NCBI GenBank assembly: GCA_003864495.1
Contig: ML133379.1
Location: forward strand, 339,934-403,933
Direction of reading: 5' to 3'
DNA length: 64,000 nucleotides
From: Nemopilema nomurai
Taxonomy: Eukaryota > Cnidaria > Scyphozoa > Rhizostomeae > Rhizostomatidae
Every line of letters starts with the position of its first letter. The stretch's first letter is position 1. Positions 38,802 to 51,175 of the stretch are shown in pieces. The notes beneath the pieces were generated by a model. It was not told where the DNA came from and searched no databases. It saw only the letters and a program-made list of their open reading frames with translations. The position numbers and the translations under genes were made by a program.

Positions 38802-40649
38802 ACCAAATAGTTGGATATCTTGTCTTGACAAGCCTTGTTGGCTGCATCGATCACTCAATTTTGAATGGCTTGTTTGCTTTCTGCATAGACCAAGAGAACA
38901 TTAAAATGAGAATACCTATATCTAATATGGATAGTATCAATACAAGAGTGGTTCAAGGTTTCCATCTAAGATACTTTGTTGAAAGGCGTGAGATGGCTGG
39001 GTAGAGTTTAGGAAAAAATTATTAATTCTTTAGAAACGTAACAGAAGCAAAATAAGTATTGAAAAAGAAGCAATTTGAGACTTTCAGTACATACTTTCTG
39101 ATCTTCATTGAGAAGTAAAGAAATGGCTTGACAAGTACTTTTTCACTTGCCATATGGCACAGTTGTGTAAATTTCAAAGTTTGTTTTCAAAAGAAGTCTC
39201 GATCTCTTACTTTTTGGGATAAACTTTAAAACATTTGGTGTTGTGTTGACGTTAATCAAATTTTACAGGTAGTATTCCCTCACTGCGAATGGATTTGATT
39301 TGATTTGTATCACTGTTTTTGAAATTTGTACAAAAAATTGTAAAAGAAACTCCTACTGTGATTGAACAAGAAAGGTACAAAGTTTTGTTATGATTTGGTG
39401 TTGCTAGGAGAGAATACAAAGTAAAGGAGGCACTTATCCTTCATTTCTAGAATCAACAGGTAATCATTTCACTGTATTTTGGTGTTGCCTGATGAAAATC
39501 AAAGTTTAATTATTTAATTTCTATATAATAAGCAGTGTTGACTTATATATTTTCTTTTTTCAGAACAAGCTTTTAAATAATTTACAACTTTTGCTGCTGT
39601 TTCAATGCAAAACAAATTTGATACCTACATTCCAAAACACAAACAAATTTTTTTTAACTTGATCAAAGTTTTGAAATTCCATGAAAAATTTGTAAAAAAG
39701 TTTCTTTTTTCATTTTTCTATTACCAGCTTTTAAAATATTCACTTTAGTTTGGTGTTCTTATGATAAAAAAATTTCTAATGCTGTACTGCCATAAAAACA
39801 AGCAGGTTTAGACTTGCTTTAGACCACAGTTATGGAGTTTTATACAGAGTTGTAACAGGGTTTTGTTTTTCATTATTCAAAATTAGTTTCAACTTATTTA
39901 CCAGATTATGGGCAGTAAGAACTCAATGCTAAAAAAGAAACAGCTTTTAACTTGATTTGAACCACAAAATGTGTGAATTTCACCGCAGAGTGTGAAGGAG
40001 TTTCAATTCCATCATTCTCAAATCAATTTTCAAACAATTTAATATATAAGCATATGTGAAGAAGCTATTTTTTGAAGTTCTGGCTCAAATAGGTTCTTAT
40101 TGTAAAAGTACTTTTATTAATTTCAGGGTATAAAGGTTGTTATTCCTAAGTTTCCTTACTTTAAGAGTTTTAGGATTTACCATGAAGAGATGCATTCAAC
40201 ACTGTTTTTAACTTTCGCCAATGTAATTAATGACGCAGTTACCAATTCTAAGCTCAGAATCTCAAAAGAACATTGGCTATTGCATATGATTTGTAAGTAC
40301 AGGCTAGCCAGATTGGGGACACTAATGCTATGGTGGGATTTGGAACTAAAGATGTTTCAAAAACAGTGATCCAGTTGGTGTAAGTTCTACTTCGAATGGA
40401 TTCCAATAACTTTTTTATAAAATCAGGAATTATTTTAATTTATATTTCAATTGCAGTGATGCTTCTTTTAAACACATGATGTTAAAAAATCGGTATCTCT
40501 TTGTTCATTTCATGGAAGGCAATTTTGGATCTGATTTTGAGAACTTTTATGTGGAATTGTTAAAATAAATGTAGATGTGATTTTCTTCAGGTATCTTCAA
40601 TATCGCTGTGTGCAACGGATAGAGAAACATCGTTTCTGGCGTTCGTGGT
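38802..40649. other. H1-H3 convergent spacer, repeat 4 (class B, LTR-free)
   Basis: Matches the repeat 3 spacer with many single-base losses. At about 40420-40435 it has the empty target site TATAAAATCAGGAATT where repeat 3 carries the LTR element. No genes. Confidence 0.7.
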
Positions 40650-40664
40650 GGTTTTTAAAAAACC
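40650..40664 (-). promoter_or_regulatory. Histone 3' stem-loop, H3 repeat 4 (one base short)
   Basis: Minus strand GGTTTTTTAAAAACC, 15 rather than 16 bases, which would leave a 3-base loop. Confidence 0.75.
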
Positions 40665-40709
40665 GTTTGAACGAAATCTCATCCGTCAAGATGTGATGGA
40701 GTGAGTTGC

Positions 40710-41110
<401 letters not shown>

Positions 41111-41801
41111 TCTGTGTTTCTAAACTCACTTCTTTCGTCGAAGAAATTGCGTTCGTAACTGAGTAATGGCGCCTTTTCACGAAAGTTTAAATTTCCAGCA
41201 CAGTGCGTCACGTGACAACAAAACACGAAATGGAGACGACAAAAAGACACAAGCCATTGGTTGCTGTCTCCCGAGCTTTCGCCGTCACTTGCAAAAACTT
41301 ACTTTTCGCTGTTAACTGATACAAACAACCACTAAAGGCAGTCTATTTACATACAAATGCTTGCAAAAGTTGTCTTCTTTCAACTTACTTTTTGGAAGAT
41401 TTTCTCCTTAGCTTAGCTAATGCTCCATCAGAAAAGTTTGAAAGATCTCGCTAAAATTGTTGGGTACTTTGCATTTTGTTGTAGTCTCGTAAAATAAAAA
41501 TGCTGTTGACGAAAGCAATGCCTCGATGATCAGTGTAAGTTGTTAGAATGTTTATAACACAATCTTATAGTTATGTTTGTGGTGGGGATTTTTCTAGGGG
41601 AAACTGTCAAGATGAGAAAACAACGTTGCCATTGTGGCCCAAAATGAAGTGTGTTTGAATGAAAATAGCGCTCTTCCTAATACGTTCGCTGCAGCAGCCG
41701 CAGGGGAAAGAATGTGACGACCCTCGCAAGCACAAGACAAGTCAGTCTGAGCCATGTGAGAGGAAAGTTACCTTGTAAGCAATTCAAATTTAGCTCTAAC
41801 C
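41111..41801. promoter_or_regulatory. Divergent H3/H4 promoter, repeat 4 (damaged)
   Basis: H3-side GGCGCC (41168-41173) and TCACGTGA (41208-41215) are kept. The H4-side E2F-like site reads TGTGGCCCAAAA (about 41634-41645), having lost the G of GGCGCC. Confidence 0.55.
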
Positions 41802-42103
41802 ATGTCTGGACGAGGAAAGGTGGAAAGGTCTTGAAAGGAGGCGCCAAGCGTCACCGAAAGATTCTTCGTGACAACATCCAAGCATCACCAAGCCAGCCAT
41901 TCGCAGATTGGCCCGTCGTGGATGAGAAGAGATCTCTGGTCTCATCTACGAAGAGACGCGAGTGTTCTCAAGGTCTTCCTCGAGAACGTATTCGCGATGC
42001 AGTGACCTACACTGAGCATGCCAAGCGCAAGACTGTCACCGCCATGGATGTCGTCTACGCACTGAAGAGGCAGGGCAGGACGCTGTACGGATTTGGCGGT
42101 TAA
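41802..42103 (+). pseudogene. Histone H4, multiply frameshifted copy (repeat 4)
   Basis: 302 bp against 312, with scattered one-base losses. The first part reads GGAAAGGTGGAAAGGTCTTG where intact copies have longer A and G runs. Others are at CCAAGCATC (about 41880), CGTGGATGAG (about 41919) and GAGAACGTATTC (about 41984). The last third ([12 protein letters not shown] to TLYGFGG) is intact and in one frame. Confidence 0.88.
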
Positions 42104-42169
42104 ATTGATGTTGCTGGTCCTTCCTGTCCGGCACTCAAGATTCGTCCAAGTGCAAGCACACAGAAAAAC

Positions 42170-42185
42170 AGCTTTTTTAAAAGCT
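42170..42185 (+). promoter_or_regulatory. Histone 3' stem-loop, H4 repeat 4
   Basis: AGCTTTTTTAAAAGCT, unchanged. A-U-closed class. Confidence 0.88.
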
Positions 42186-43041
42186 ACCAAAAATGCCAAA
42201 GTTGCCTGATTTGGGCCTCGTAGCTTCACACGATTTAAAAAGGATGTCATTATTTCTGCTTTAAGTTCAGTTGCTACATTTATCGACTTATACTTCTACC
42301 CATTGATTCGATTGAAAATACCGAATCTGGTACTGCATATTGCTTTGATGTACGTTGTGCCAGTAGATTCAGGGGCGGATCCAGCAATTATTCTGAGAGG
42401 TGCTCATATAGAAAGGTTTGCAACCAAGGGCTATTGACAAACATCGTACCCATGTTAATACGCGATAAACAAAATGGAAGTCTGCTGTAGCAGTACACAG
42501 AGGCAGATCACAACTCTCCGCAGCTTTGCCTAAAATTTTAGCAACTCAGTCCTCCTGGTTAAGGTGATATCATAATTCAACTCCCCCTGGTTACTGCCAA
42601 CTCCCCCCGGTCAAATTCCACAATACATTTGACATATGTGGAACAAACTCCCCTTGGGTAAGTCGGCATTCAGGGGCGCACATTGGGGGGGAGAGGTGTG
42701 GGGGTGGCTCACCTCCCACTATTTTTTCGAAATTCGGTCCCAACAGGAGTAAAATTCGGTCCCACCAAAATATTTTTAATTATAATTGCTAAATTCTTAT
42801 GCTGTACTCTACTGCTCGCAGCAAACTTCGCTTTCTCTTCATTTGGAGTTCAATTTTCGTGAAGGAATGCATTCTTAGGTTCCATAATCCCAGATCCTCG
42901 AGTCTCGTGTCTTCGCGAGTCCAAATTTTTGTGCTACTTGAGCGATGACAGGACATTTTTGTCAGTTGATCATTAGATACATTTGTGTCAGTTGATCCAT
43001 GATCGTTGATTTTTAAGTATTATAATACTCTCATTTAACTA

Positions 43042-43248
43042 ATGCCTAACAGTCGCTTCAGAGTAAAGTGCGGTATTTGCAAGAAGTCAATTGACAATGA
43101 CTACAAATCGAAGCATTGTAAACTTGCACATCCCAAGTATAATGCGAAGACGCTGCCTGTACTACCAGAAAAAGACCAGAAAAGTTTGGTAAGCTTTGCT
43201 GTGATGGCTAACTTAAATGCTTCATATGAAACTGCATCTAAATTTTAA
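43042..43248 (+). pseudogene. Zinc-finger-like N-terminal fragment of a hAT-type transposase
   Basis: 68 codons with a C-x2-C...H-C-x4-H arrangement (CGICKKSIDNDYKSKHCKLAH). Zinc fingers of this sort precede the catalytic domain in many hAT and related transposases. It stops at 43248 without reaching a catalytic region. Assignment rests on the hAT signature downstream. Confidence 0.45.
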
Positions 43249-43481
43249 AAACAGTACACTTTAAAATGGGGCAGTGGGGGACAGTGGGTCTTTAAAATCA
43301 CTACATAGCATCGGATTCACAGTGTTCATCGTAACGTGCCTAGGCCAGCTTGGGAAATCAAAAATCCCACAAAAGCTCTTTTTTTGGGAAAAGTGGCATT
43401 TTAAATCACTGAGCCTACAGTTTCCCTCTTGATGCCACCATTTCCAATGATCAAACTGACCCACAAATGATAAGCGCCTAG

Positions 43482-43760
43482 GTGAATCTTTTCCCGGCAG
43501 TTTGCAAGCCAGATGATGAGGCTCTTATGTTGGAACTTGGCATATTTAAAAGGCACTGTATGGAAAATAAGAAAGATATTCAGGATATCTCTGCAGCGTC
43601 CATTTACAGTGCAGAGTTCAAGAATCTGTTTCCTTTGACTACAAATTGCAAGAAACCACTCTTTACGGCACCGATAACAGCTGCATCGAATGAACGCTTT
43701 TTTCAAAGCTAAACTGGTCAAATCGCTGATGCGCACCATGAAGCAACAAGATTGACTCAT
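43482..43760 (+). pseudogene. hAT transposase C-terminal dimerisation fragment, frameshifted
   Basis: The frame through 43712 ends NCKKPLFTAPITAASNERFF, matching the hAT C-terminal pattern (P-x-S/T-x-A-x-x-E-R-x-F-S). A one-base shift at about 43705 continues the motif as FKAKLVKSLMRTMKQQD, typical of what follows in that domain. Broken and without upstream catalytic sequence. Confidence 0.6.
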
Positions 43761-44990
43761 GTCATGTCATGAAGTGTCAGGCCTGGGCCAAATTGCCAAA
43801 ACAGAACGAGTAATTAACATAGGACCAGTTGATTAGACTATCCAAGAACTTAACATTTTTATAAGAAGCATGATTGGACACATGTTGTCTATTTCTATGA
43901 CTTACCTGTCCTTGTGGTTTTTACAATATGAGCAATTTATGAGGAGAAAATATTCGGTCCCGAGAATCTTTACAATTGCCTCACCTCCCTCTCTAAAAAT
44001 TGCCTCAACTTTATTGTGAGAATAAAAAGCAAACAGAAGACAATTTAAGCTACACATGCTTAAAAAATAAATTACTTTCACTCACTTCTAATTCCCAGCA
44101 AAAAGAACATGTGCATAAAAGATTTGATGTGACTTGAGCTTAAAAGCTGTTCATATAACAAACAATGTCTTTAAATGACTCCAAATATTCTGGCACATCC
44201 ATCTGATAGCAAGTGTCAGAAAGAACTCAAATATATTCAAAAAAGCAAAAACCAAGCTGATAGATTATCTGATTTGAACAAAGCTACTTTGATTTCTTGA
44301 ACGGGTGAGAGAGGGTGAACAGAAGTCATACAAAAATACTGGAAAAGAATTTGTAGAAAATGTTTTATACATATGTATTAAACAACTCTAGGAGAAGCAA
44401 ATTAATAGAAATTCTTAAATCTCCATCAATTTGGATATGAGGATTGGGCCAAACATGCAATGCACATCTAATTTTTTCTCAGAAATCTCATTGTAGAACT
44501 TTCCAGGCTGGTTGTCAAGATTTGTAGTTGAATGGCAACTAATAGAAATGCTTTTATGTCATTGTTCTCAGAACTTTGCGGCCTCTGTCCTATTTTAGCT
44601 TAGAGCTAATGAATTCAAACACTAGTGAAAGTCATTTGCTCCTGGTTAATTATTCTAGTTTGAGTGAAAAAACAAGAGCTACACAAGTGACCAAAGTATG
44701 AGGTTACACAAGATGGTAGGCATAAGAATGGGACGTGAAAAGCCATCATCATATTTGGATTAAATCACTTTGAACTACAAAAGTTGTATTTTTCGTCAAA
44801 AATTTCCCACTTGACCTACCAATCCTTTACAGATTCTTAGTTTTGCACCAGAAAACTTTACCAAAAAAATTGGTGAGGACATTATGCACTTCCTTGCAGT
44901 CTTCTGGCTATTGAAGGGCAGGTGTGGTTTTTTGTGCATTACTAAGCATTCAAGAATATGAGATACCAGGTGTTCTAGACTTCATCCTAC

Positions 44991-45278
44991 CTGAAAAATA
45001 GCTTTCATCCTCATCATCTGATCCAGACACTGCAGACCTCTCAGTGATGCCAGATACAAGCAAGTCGGCTAAGTGTTCATACCCAGCACCAACCAATGCA
45101 TCATGAAAATGAACAAAGCCAGAGCGTCCTTTGTCTAACAATGTTTTTAACAGACTCTCTGTTCTCCTACGTCTTGTTTTTTAGTCTTAATAAGCTCAAC
45201 CTCATCAACATCCAAAATGAATTTGCTTTGAAAATAACTCAACACATCATCTGGTCTGAGGTCATCCCCAATGCTTAT
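44991..45278 (-). pseudogene. CARD-domain exon, frameshifted
   Basis: The minus strand encodes most of a caspase-recruitment domain: LRPDDVLSYFQSKFILDVDE, then LIKTKKQDVGEQR, and in a second frame LLKTLLDKGRSGFVHFHDAL followed by GAGYEHLADLLVSG. The frames switch at about 45155-45165. The first frame hits TAA soon after. The exon would end at a good donor, CAG/GTAGGA at 44991/44990, after an acidic stretch SDDEDESYFSG. The upstream boundary is unclear, since a TGA lies at 45279-45281. CARDs mediate homotypic assembly in apoptosis and innate signalling. Partner exons were not identified. Confidence 0.6.
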
Positions 45279-46371
45279 TCATAATTTTTTCTTAATCATT
45301 GACACTCTACTTTTGTAAATTCGGGTCATAAAAAGTTATTTCCTACAAGGAAGAAACAAGGATCTCACTTGATAGAAACTTAAGCAAAACCGAGAAATAA
45401 ATTCATCATTTCTTGTAAAATGCCTTTCCCTTCCCTTCAACATGTATCCTGCATAACTTCTTCAAATTAAATCAGAAGTCTACCCTTTAAAATATTGTCA
45501 GCAAAACCTAAAGAAAAATTGCAACTGAAGGAAAATCTCTGTTCCATCTTGCAGCATTGATCTATGGCTTCACCTCTGCAAGAAATGTGATAGTGCAATA
45601 AGGGCCTTGACAATAGGACAACATGGAGCTCTGTTGTAGCTTAAGAGTTTATCTACAAAAAGAACAGTCCATCTAAACCAGCCTTATTTTCTTCAAACTG
45701 ATATGCATAAACAAATAAACCATATGTAAGAAACAACAATTTTTATGTTTTTGCACAATTTTAACTACAAAAAGCAATGTGGCCTTAGCATTAGAATACT
45801 GTTTTTACAACCTAGATAACTTAACTCTTGGAGTAATAGCTATTGCAGTTCATTATTTCAACAACTAAGATTATTGTTGGAGACAAAACTGAGATTAAAC
45901 AAGATTTTCTTTTCAATTGTTTAATCGAATATTGAATCTATTTACCATGTGTACACTTATTCCATTTCATTATCTTATGAGCGTGCATTTCTAAACATGT
46001 GCTGAAAAGCGATCGATGGATACTTTAACAGAGTCAAAACTATAATCTATAAATTCCCTACAACTGCTCTTTAGAGCATTATAAATATAACTTGGCCGTT
46101 CATTAAATTTTATGGAACTCCTTATCTGATAAAAATGACAAACTTACCAAAACTCATACACAAATGTATTAAATTTTTATCATGCTAAGAAATTTCTTGT
46201 TTACGTTAACACAATGTCTTGTAAAATGTGCTATTTAATTGCCTAACTGTCATAGCATGCAGCTGTCTAATGGCTTTTTATATCAGAAAGTGGTAAATTT
46301 TAATAATGAAGATGTCTTTAACTTTGTTTTGGTGCAATCAATCAAAATCTGTAGCACTTTTAGGCCCACCA

Positions 46372-49300
46372 CTACGGGCCAGGGTCGACACACTTGCAGA
46401 GTCGTCTACCACCTGGCTGAGCTCCTGTGGCACAGTCGTAGCTTTGTGGAACGTTAATAAAGCCATTGCAGCGCATGCTTGCCGGGAAAAAGATCGGATG
46501 GATGTTGCTACTGAAGCAATCCAGTTGATTCTGGTTGTACTGGCAAGGAAACCCTAATCGGTGGAAGTGGTAAACAGTGTTGAGCATCAGCAGGTTTGGG
46601 GAGCAGATCTTGCCAAGATTGGCGCAAACAGATCCACAGGATTCGCCATCTTCACCCAATTTGTACTCTGCCGAGGCAACTAAACAAAGACATTGAGTAA
46701 TTGAGTGGATGAGGAACTTTGGTGATAAATGATCTGCACAAACGACGTTGCTCGATGCTTCAGGTATAAAGTAGAGCATGCTTGTCTACCTAAGGTACTG
46801 GCTGCTTTATACAATACCTAGGCGTGATCATGCTTGAGCCTGAATGCATGTTAGACAGAATAAAAGTCGAAGCGCTAAGGGAATTGAGCGTTTATCTGGC
46901 ACATTTCTTCCAGGGCTAGGTCTTTGGTTAGGCTGAAGCCCTCACCACCCCCTCTCTCTTTTTGGCGCCACCCTTGTGAAATGAAAAATAACTTTTAAAT
47001 GGCTCGGCTCTATAGATAGCGTTCTGCAAAGATTGCAACTGAGATAAGAATTGAGGATCCATACTAACTTTCTGGATATGAGTCGACGATCGTCTTTAAG
47101 GAGTAGATATCGTTGTCTCTTGTGCAGAAATAACTCCCACCATTATAGTAGTACCCGTCGATTGTTATACCTTCGCCATCGAAGCAGCGCCAACGATACG
47201 CGCCATCCCCTGGCCCAAAGTTGGCTCTTCTGGTAACAAAAGTCGTACAAACAGGCTCACAAAATGTCGCCAGCAGTTTTTCAAGCTCTAGATGCAAGGA
47301 AGGTCGTCACTTTAGTATCTTGTACTGGAGCGTGCTCACACATGATTGGGGGAAGTTTAGTAAATTGTAAGCATTTAAGATACTTCGAGATACAGTTAAA
47401 ATTAGCCTCGTGGAGCAACGATTGTGAATAATTAATACAAACAGCATCCTGCATAATTTACAGGAACATGTCATAGGCAGTGGCGATTCTAGCCTTAAAA
47501 ATCTGGGGGGCTAACCGGGGGCCGAACTTTCAGTTATAGAAGCCAACGCTAGCTATTACTTTGAAAACAAGTAGAAACTAGTAGTATGTCCTTGGTACAG
47601 CTCTATAAAGGCTGTTATCATTATGCCAAATAGTTTTATTAGTGGTGTAAGGAGCAGCTGTGTCCCCTAGGAAAAATGACAAAGAAAAATTGTTGCTGGG
47701 GGCCCCTAAAGGTTTGCGACCGTTTGTAATTTGACTAAAAGTTACTTTGTTCTGTTACTCCACTGAGTTTTATCTGTTTAACAATAATGCGTTACGATCA
47801 TGGTTTTCAACAGAAGAACTAAACTTGATTGGTAAAATTTTTCCATAGTAGTTATGTCTTATTGTCCAACCTCCATGAAATCAAGCAAATTATTCTGTTA
47901 CACAGAATTTTAAGTCATACAATTTCGATAAGCAATAGTAGATTGCCAAGGTATACTGGGATGGTATTGGGCTGACCCTGCGCACCCCAGCGCAAAAAGG
48001 TGGATCACTAAATGATTGTGAAGCACGAGTTTTTCTTGGTAACTACAGAACTTTTGGCAACACTTGGTTTTCACTTGGTAACCTATTAGAAAGGAGCCAA
48101 AATCTCATAAATGTTCACCTCGGTTACAAACCAAATCGCTTATTGGGGCCCATAGTTTGTAAATAAATGCAATAAAGATAGCATTTGATAGAAACTTTTG
48201 AAAAAACTGGGGGCAAAACAAGGGGCAAAGAAAATTTCTGGGGGCCGTGGCCCCCTTGGCCCCCTTGGCCCCCCTGTCGAATTGCCACTGGTCATAGGCA
48301 CAGGCACAACTGCAGTGAAAAACCGCGAGTTAAGTAAATGGATATATTAATCAGAACTAAAAGATAAATGGAATAATTTCGTATAAAAGATGAAAATAGA
48401 AACACTAAAGTAGATTTGGAGTAGAATCATTTGAAAAGAAGGACGAAATGAGCGAGGTAGAGTTGCGTAATATTTGTATGTGGAATTTAGCAGAAAATTA
48501 ATGATGTACAAAAATGATACGGTCTTTTCTTGAAAATTTGTTCACTTCTCAAACCTCTTTCGAATCAGTAGAGTTAAGCAAGAGCTCATCCAAAATTTAA
48601 TTTTCCTCTAAAGAATACTTGACTAGAAAAGAAATACTTTGGACAGGGTGGTTGGTGCTCATAAGCATTAGTACAACAAGTTGAACCTTTGATTACTGAA
48701 TGCTTACCAATTCTGGTTGTATTTCCTTCGTAATATTTGCATATTCAATCATTTACCTTTCTCTTTAAACCATTTTATGTTCGTATTTATTAGCAGCTTT
48801 GGCCACAGATGTTTGACCATTCAGTAAATCACACTGCTTTTTCATTAAGGTACGCCTGTTTATAGCTTGGCATTTTACAGAATATTTCAAGCTTTAGATA
48901 AACGCATGCAATTCTTTATATAAACATAAAATCACACATGCCTAGAAATGCTTTGAGATAACCAACCAAAGCAAAAAAACTGTTTCACTAAATGTTGCAT
49001 AGGAAACAGTGTAAAACATTCGGTTCTTCGTACCTTTAGGTTGGCAACAGTTATCAAAACTCTCCAGCGTCTTCATTTCCTAGAAGAACCCAAAATAAAT
49101 GATTGCTTTGCACATGTTTCTTACAGTTTTATCATAATGGAAGCCAAATAACTCGAAATTAGTTCTGAGCCGAGGCCTCTTTCTACACCTCTTCTAAGAA
49201 TCTGCAATGATGATTTATGTTTCTCTGTTCTTTGTAGAAGCAAATTACGTCATCCATCATGGTTGAACCCTTCCTATGCTTCCCTCTTGTGGAATCTGGT

Positions 49301-50620
49301 GGAACTTCAAGACCACGTGATGATTGTATAGATAATTACACGACTAGTTCTACATCTGGTTTGTTGCAAGACTGAGTAGTATAAATGGCGTTTATGGGGA
49401 AATGCAAGTTATTTAGTGTCAGTAGAATCGTTATGATTGTATTCCCGCTGGTATATCAAAGGTATTAAAGTGTCTTGCATTGCAAGCAGGGGAAAACAAA
49501 CGCTGAATTATCATTGACTTGATAAGCAAAATTACATAAATAAAATATCAATGTATTTTATGAGCCGACTTTTCATTGATTAGATATTAGTCAGACAGAG
49601 AGTTGATTCCAGTATTAAATTATGCATCATTTAATGAATATTTAATGAACCTCAACTTGATCGATTCAAATTGAAACACTTTAATTTGCCAACGGCGTTC
49701 CTAAATTCTGGACTCAATGCACAATGTTTTCCAAAAAGCGGAGGCCAGAAAGATTACATTATTTGTGGCTACAAATAATGGAGAGCCGAAAAAATGGCCG
49801 GAGGCTTTGACAAGCCAAAGACACCTGTGCCCATTAGTGGAATGTTTGTCTAAACTAGCCAGAGTTACCTGAAACTAGGTTAACAATTTTTAATGAAAGT
49901 GAATTCCATGCCGGTAAATCTGCCTGTGTATATGCAACTGAGATTGGGAGAAACGTCCTTAGAACTGCTGTGTACAACTTTTTATTTGAAAGCAGTTCGT
50001 AATAACACCGTTGTATCACAGAGACAAGAAATCTGGGTGCTTGCAGATTTAACAAAATGCCAGTTGAAGAATGTGGTATATACGACACAATGCAATTACT
50101 AGTTTACAAGCCTACTTTGTTATGGTCACTATTTAGTCCTCATATTTAAATGTCTTGCTTAGTCCTAATAAGTTTCTAGCGAACAACGTCCAGGCACAGC
50201 TATCAGAAATCAGATGATTTAAGAGAAGGATATTTCTAATGAGAGTAACTTAAGCACCTTTATCAGCTTGATTGCAACCCAACCAGTTGCATGTATGACC
50301 CCAACGCCAGACCTTTCGCTGCACCTTGGGTACTTGACTAGGTCGCACAAAACAGTACCATTTTCTTGGATTTTGTAGTTGGCAAAGTAGCAAAGGCACT
50401 CTGCAAGGCATTTCTGGATGCACTGCAAAATCGATGCTGCTGCGATTGACTTGCGGCTCTCACTTACATATTTAAAGTCATTCAGCGTCTGTGTTGTAGA
50501 ATCCCTCTGAAATTGATAAGTAACCTCTGGGCATTGAGTGCCAGAAGCATACCAGAAAGCCATGGAAAGAAGCAAGAATATGTGAAAATCTGCTTTTCCT
50601 CTCTTCAGAAGTGCAGCCAT
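46372..50620 (-). CDS. Secreted PAN/apple-domain cysteine-rich protein, four exons
   Basis: Coding exons inferred from splice sites and phase: 50620-50258, 49079-49034, 47287-47069 and 46679-46372 (stop TAG). Donors are AAG/GTGCTT, AAAG/GTACG and AAA/GTTAGT; acceptors are TTCTAG/GA, TCTAG/AG and TTTAG/TT. Lengths sum to 936 bases, exactly 311 codons plus stop, with all phases consistent. Exon 1 has a signal peptide (MAALLKRGKADFHIFLLLSM) and a PAN/apple-like domain with CIQKCLAECLC. Exons 2-3 add a Cys-rich segment (NCCQPK, FCEPVCTTF, GGSYFCTRD). Exon 4 has GESCGSVCANLGKIC and ends GGRRLCKCVDPGP, resembling from memory the Cys-rich C-terminal part of GT18/MGAT5-family proteins. Probably extracellular; function unknown. 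A MITE lies in intron 2. Confidence 0.72.
47478..48290. mobile_element. 813-bp hAT-type MITE in an intron
   Basis: The termini CAGTGGCGATTC and GAATTGCCACTG are inverted repeats matching at 11 of 12. A perfect 8-bp direct repeat GTCATAGG flanks it (47470-47477 and 48291-48298), the hAT target-duplication length. Subterminal regions are G-rich at the left (CTGGGGGGCTAACCGGGGGC) and C-rich at the right, extending the inversion. No transposase. It sits in intron 2 of the PAN gene. Confidence 0.85.
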
Positions 50621-50702
50621 TATTGGCGTGGTGTTTGATACAACTAAATGCCACCAAACCAAGCCTGCAGCATCTACGGGTGTTCTTATTTCCATAGAAA
50701 CT

Positions 50703-50722
50703 CAGGGGCGGATCCAACCATT
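50703..50722 (+). mobile_element. Isolated transposon terminus motif
   Basis: CAGGGGCGGATCCA matches the left edge of the 10.4-kb block (42370) over 14 bases in the same orientation. No partner terminus was found nearby, so it may be a truncated or solo element end. It lies just upstream of the PAN gene start on that gene's strand. Confidence 0.4.
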
Positions 50723-50960
50723 AGCAACCTTTGTGCAAGCATAAGACAGATTTTCTCAAACAATTTCCTTTTGCAGCAATTAACGTCATCCAATGCAACA
50801 AAAATTATTCCTGTTCTCTGGAATTACATCACAATCTATTGCCGCTATTGCTGTTGCTTCGTTCGTCAAGCCAATTACAGGCAAGTTGAATTTGGTGAAT
50901 GCTATGCTAAATTTGGCGCGAACATAGGTGAAATTTGAACTGTCGAAAAAGAAGCCGAGT

Positions 50961-51094
50961 TGACCTATGCAATTGTTGTAGAAAGTGTCCAATAAAATTC
51001 AGTGCAGACTCAAATAGCCAATCAAGATACAAGTTGATCTATGCAATTGTTGTTTAACTGTCCAATAAACAGATAGACTGACCTATGCAATTGT
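50961..51094. repeat. Three short direct repeats TGACCTATGCAATTGT
   Basis: Copies at 50961-50976, 51035-51050 (one mismatch) and 51079-51094. GTCCAATAAA accompanies the first two intervals. The third copy overlaps the putative exon end described at 51083. Confidence 0.55.
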
Positions 51095-51175
51095 ATTCGC
51101 CACCGCTGTCGCGTTCAATCTTGAAAAGGTCAACAATAGTCCTTGCGATTTCCGTTCTGTGAATGTGACGCATTC
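51083..51175 (-). CDS. Possible internal exon of an unknown gene
   Basis: A 93-bp segment bounded by acceptor TTCTGTTAG/GA and donor ATAG/GTCAGT, open in one frame and phase-symmetric. It encodes RHIHRTEIARTIVDLFKIER followed by DSGGEYNCI. I do not recognise the family. It could be an upstream exon of the PAN gene or a remnant of another gene. Support is splice-site quality and open frame only. Confidence 0.3.
   Translation of the reverse strand, partial: ECVTFTERKSQGLLLTFSRLNATAVANTIA

Larger units (their letters stand above)
42672..44010 (+). mobile_element. Decayed hAT-like DNA transposon
   Basis: It starts CAGGGGCGCACATTGGGG and has subterminal ATTCGGTCCC at about 42733 and again at about 43954, with CTCACCTCCC near both ends. 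The right terminus is not clean. Inside are two protein remnants: 43042-43248 (zinc-finger-like CGICKK...HCKLAH) and 43482-43760, which has the hAT C-terminal dimerisation signature APITAASNERFF followed, after a one-base shift, by AKLVKSLMRTMKQ. Much of the transposase is missing. Confidence 0.6.
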
